From Lingula anatina (taxonomy: Eukaryota > Brachiopoda > Lingulata > Lingulida > Lingulidae): DNA of 37,285 nt. This document shows positions 34,431 to 37,285 of the stretch, piece after piece. Position 1 is the stretch's first letter. Every line of letters begins with the position of its first letter. The stretch lies in assembly GCF_001039355.2 (NCBI RefSeq), contig NW_019775491.1, forward strand, positions 374,001-411,285. Reading direction: 5' to 3'. Below the pieces are notes generated by a model that was not told where the DNA came from, did no database searches, and worked only from the letters and a program-made list of their open reading frames with translations. A program made the translations under genes and the position numbers.

Positions 34431-34495
34431 ACGGCAAACAGCCACCAGTGACCCACCGGTGTACCGGTTAGCTGGTGGCAGTTTGCCGTTTATAG
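34425..34495. repeat. 24-bp near-perfect inverted repeat
   Basis: 34425-34448 and 34472-34495 are complementary at 23 of 24 positions (outer CTATAAACGGCAAAC, inner GCCACCAG) around a 23-base loop that itself contains ACCGGT-like repeats. GCCACCAGTG also repeats directly at 34403-34450. It overlaps the end of the putative ORF (TAA 34428-34430). Confidence 0.85.
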
Positions 34496-34728
34496 CAGTT
34501 TTCCCCCTGACTTGACATTATACTCGAGTTCAAATTGTCAGCATAAATTTAATGGGAGAAAACAAAAGGGAAATTTAGTTTCCATGACGTCTGGACATTT
34601 TGATTAATGAAGCTGGTGATTTATGCCCCACATGGTTAGATAGGATGATATCTGACCTCCATACAAGTCTTGATGAAGTCAGATTGTATAACATCTTTCT
34701 TTTGAAAAAATATACAAAATCTCACTTT

Positions 34729-34806
34729 GGGGCAAAACGCCCATGGTGATATGGGGCAAAACGCCTATAGTGGGCGTTTTGCCCCGATCACTGGGCATTT
34801 TGCCCC
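34729..34806. repeat. Nested foldback repeat, GGGGCAAAACGCC family
   Basis: Two nested stems: the outer GGGGCAAAACGCCCATGGTG (34729-34748) faces ATCACTGGGCATTTTGCCCC (34787-34806), and the inner GGGGCAAAACGCC (34753-34765) faces GGCGTTTTGCCCC (34773-34785). The whole can fold into one long hairpin with a seven-base tip. It is related to 36337-36430. Confidence 0.8.
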
Positions 34807-35166
34807 TTTTCGTTTTTTCAAAAAAAAATAGTGCAAAAAAGATGTGAAAATGTTCTTTCATGCATGTTTTGTTTTTATTGTATATCATCAGTTATTACAC
34901 TTATATGAGGAAAAGCCAAAGCAAGTGGCTGTACTAGGAACTTAATTTTGGAAGTATCACAGTGCCCTGCCGTAAAGAGTAGAATTACAGCTGAAGTTTC
35001 AAGTCATTGAAATGGAGAGACGAGTCTACGGGTTAAAATCCTTGCATTTCATGTAGCAGAAAAAGCACAGGTCACCCATCCGTTCAACAAAATGTTATGG
35101 ATGACAGGACAAGACGGGTGCAAGGGGCTTGTCTCTCATCATGGTTTAAGCATTCGTTAGCCTGTG

Positions 35167-35857
35167 TTAAGGACCCGTCACACTAAAGGCGGAATGTGCA
35201 AGAATGCCGTAGGAAAGACAATTCTTTGTACGTTCCTGGATTCTCGAAGAGCATTCTAAATTTCTAAATGCATTCCAAATATTATTACCCATTCTTGTGG
35301 CCGTCCCGAATGTTTTGCTCATGCTAAAAAACTTTTAAAGTGCATTCCAAGTTGAGAATGGCATTCTAAAATGTATTCTAACTGCACTATGAGTGCATTC
35401 TAAATATTCTTAGGGCATTTCGACAGCATTAGAAACATTCTGATCACGTTCAAGGGAAAACTGTATAGAAATGGCAAGACACTTCAAATCCTGCTAGAAT
35501 GAGCCGGAATGCAACTCGAATGCATCTCGATGGTTACCAAAATCCTATTTCAGCCAGCAATACTCGTTCAGCATTTGAAGTGTATTCTACATATTTTGAC
35601 TGCATTCTGACAGCATTATCGATATTCCTAGTTTTCCAACTATTTTCGAGCTGCATTTAAGAGCTAATACAGCCGAAATGTGCACGAATCATTCCAGGCA
35701 GATTCAAGCCCATTCTGGGTATTCCAACGGCATTCTTACAAGAATTAAGGTCAATTTGAAATTTCTTCCCGAATGTAGTACGAATTTTGAAAATTCTTCA
35801 ACCCAGCTGGTTCTGCTCGATTCCTGCTGATTCCGAATAAATGTGACGGGGCCTTTA
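35167..35857. mobile_element. 685-bp MITE with TTA target-site duplication (PIF/Harbinger-like)
   Basis: The element is 35170-35854. The left end AGGACCCGTCACACT and right end AATGTGACGGGGCCT are inverted repeats with imperfect similarity continuing for about 38 bp (GGAAT..GCA.GAAT). The flanks are TTA (35167-35169) and TTA (35855-35857), the duplication typical of PIF/Harbinger. The interior is unusual: GCATTC, GAATGC or close variants such as ATTCTAA recur every 15-40 bp in both orientations. There is no open frame, so it is non-autonomous. Confidence 0.75.
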
Positions 35858-36336
35858 CGGAGAGAAGTCAGAAGTTAGTTTTGAGAGTTAGCTTTACTGT
35901 TTGGTCATAAATTTAGCTCTTTATTCTGCCCACGTTTGACATTTCCCTGTCTTTTCACAGTAGAGAAATAGGGGAATTATAAATTGTGAAGGAAACGGAG
36001 TGAGACTAGTTGAATGACAAAGATACAATTGAGATAGAGTTCAACTGTATAATGATAAAATAGCTGTTTATTATGACCAATTTTGACTTTTCCAATCTTC
36101 TCAGATTAACGAATGGAATGGAGACTTTCAAAATTACTTGAACGATATTAAGACAATTGTACTGTTAGTTTTGATATATAGCTTTACTGTTTAAAACAAT
36201 ACAACTGTTCATTCTGAATAAATTTGATGGGTATTTTTATTATCTTAGTACCCCAAAATATTATCTGTTGCTTAAAATGACTTCTAAGTTGTCCTGTAGA
36301 AATATAATTTGATTTTATTTTGCTTTGTACAAAGGC

Positions 36337-36430
36337 GGGGCTAACGCCTATAGTTTGGGGCAAGACGCCCACGGTAGGCGTTTAGCCCCGTGGTGCGAGG
36401 CGTATTGCCCCAGCAATGGGGCAAAAAGGC
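36337..36430. repeat. Second GGGGCAAAACGCC-family foldback repeat
   Basis: GGGGCTAACGCC (36337-36348) faces GGCGTTTAGCCCC (36377-36389), and GGGGCAAGACGCC (36357-36369) faces GGCGTATTGCCCC (36399-36411). Another GGGGCAAAAAGGCC follows at 36418. The GCCTATAGT and GCCCA.GGT extensions are shared with 34729-34806. Stems alternate here rather than nest. Confidence 0.75.
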
Positions 36431-36535
36431 CGAATTTATAATTCACATATTTTTTACCTATAAGGTTTTTCGTTTGTTTGTTTCCAAAAGTGTTAGTATC
36501 AGTTTGTAGTTTAGGCAGCCCTTCAGGAAATGTAT

Positions 36536-37261
36536 TCCCTAAGAGCTGAGGGTGAGTCTTCTGACAAAATCTACGATTCTGATAATGAAGCAGAGTGGAC
36601 TGATCTGGAAAATTTCGTCTGGAACAGATTCTGATGATAGCAGTGATTCTAGCAGTCTTGAGGACACAGATGACGAGGATAATTTGAGGGAGAAAAAACT
36701 TCGTGAGTGGGCACTTAATAGTGCCACGCCACTTACACATGTGTATAGCCTCCTCATGCTTTTGAGGCCTAATTTGCCAATGTTTCAAAAAGATGGTCTC
36801 AAGAACAATCTCTGATGGACTATAGCCCTTGGACAATTTCTGCCTAGAGAATTCATGAGAAAAGGAAGAAAATTAACTGACACTGAGCGATGGAAAGCTT
36901 CTGAGTTTAGGACATTTTTACTATACACAGGACCTGTAGTATTGAAAGGAAAAGTGTCTGACATTGTATATACAAATTTCATGATGTTGTCAGCTGGTAT
37001 TTTTATGTGAAAGAAATGTTTTTATCTTTTGTTGAACATTTTGCGGCATTATGTGGTAAAGAGATTATCAAATACAGTGTTCATGTCTTAACACATTTAG
37101 CAGATCACTCAAAGTTATATGGTCCATTGCATCTATTTTCAGGATTTCCATTTGAAAACTACCTGCACAGTTTTAAGAAATTAATAAGAAAACCTAAATT
37201 TCCCCTTCAACAAGCCATGTTGAAAAGATGTACTTGCATGGCTCTATCATCGAAAACATAA
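36536..37261 (+). pseudogene. Broken Tnp2/CACTA-like transposase pieces
   Basis: Pieces in shifting frames resemble the ends of Tnp2-type transposase proteins common in invertebrate genomes. 36536-36634 is acidic (SDNEAEWTDLENFVW) and stops at 36632. 36615-36815 reads SLEDTDDEDNLREKKLREWA then SLLMLLRPNLP. About 36822-37010 reads LPREFMRKGRKL, RWKASEFRTFLLYTGPVVLK and a stop at 37008. 37007-37261 reads ALCGKEIIKYSVHVLTHLAD, FSGFPFENYLHSFKKLIRKP and a stop at 37259-37261. The central catalytic part is absent, and at least two frameshifts and stops separate the pieces, so this is a dead, internally deleted copy. The superfamily is assigned by resemblance to the DUF4218-like tail and is moderately sure. 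Confidence 0.7.
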
Positions 37262-37273
37262 GAAACATTTTGC

Positions 37274-37285
37274 AAAAAAAAAAAA
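37274..37285. other. Poly(A) run at the window edge
   Basis: Twelve A close the window, 13 bp after the last transposase stop codon. It could be the window edge in a longer A-tract or an assembly end; nothing more can be said. Confidence 0.5.

Larger units (their letters stand above)
34496..36535. other. Transposon-rich non-coding stretch
   Basis: No plausible gene. It contains the foldback repeat at 34729-34806, the 685-bp MITE at 35170-35854 and the related foldback at 36337-36430. The remaining parts (34807-35166, 35858-36336) are AT-rich without features that I recognise. Confidence 0.6.

Overview
This is a AT-rich nuclear DNA window from an animal, most likely a marine invertebrate; the sequence alone does not fix the species. 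The evidence is spliceosomal GT-AG introns of about 0.1-1.9 kb, long 3' UTRs, many short inverted-repeat transposons, and orthologues of animal housekeeping genes. The genome is dense in small non-autonomous DNA transposons and local tandem duplications, as in lancelets, hemichordates, sea urchins or molluscs.

Layout from left to right. (1) 1-900: a decayed BEL/Pao-type retrotransposon reverse transcriptase. (2) 1420-5721, minus: a complete six-exon PDSS2 gene (subunit 2 of the polyprenyl diphosphate synthase that makes the ubiquinone side chain). Its first intron holds a 1,675-bp hAT-like element with a matching target-site duplication. (3) 6538-8481, plus: a complete seven-exon gene for a 178-residue conserved-looking protein that I cannot name. 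(4) 9875-11157, minus: complete three-exon TIMM13 (small Tim chaperone, twin CX3C). (5) 12841-30821, plus: a complete 30-exon DOP1 (Dopey) gene, reconstructed as about 2,424 residues. It needs one base discounted in an A-run of exon 6, and the total includes two possible phase-neutral microexons. (6) 33505-34430, plus: an unrecognised coding-like segment. (7) 34729-37261: a transposon graveyard with two related foldback repeats, a 685-bp MITE with a TTA target-site duplication, and broken Tnp2/CACTA-like transposase pieces.

The four clear genes alternate in strand. PDSS2 and the 178-residue gene are head to head, the 178-residue gene and TIMM13 are tail to tail with interlocking polyadenylation signals, and TIMM13 and DOP1 are head to head across a short shared promoter with an ETS-like site. 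PDSS2 and TIMM13 encode mitochondrial proteins. DOP1 acts in Golgi/endosome membrane traffic, so they are neighbours rather than a pathway.

I see no wholly new molecular system. The most interesting points are the unnamed 178-residue protein, the fresh 105-bp tandem duplication that copies a DOP1 exon end with its splice donor, two further decoy exon fragments, the microexons, the exon 6 frameshift and the nested transposon block at the right end.
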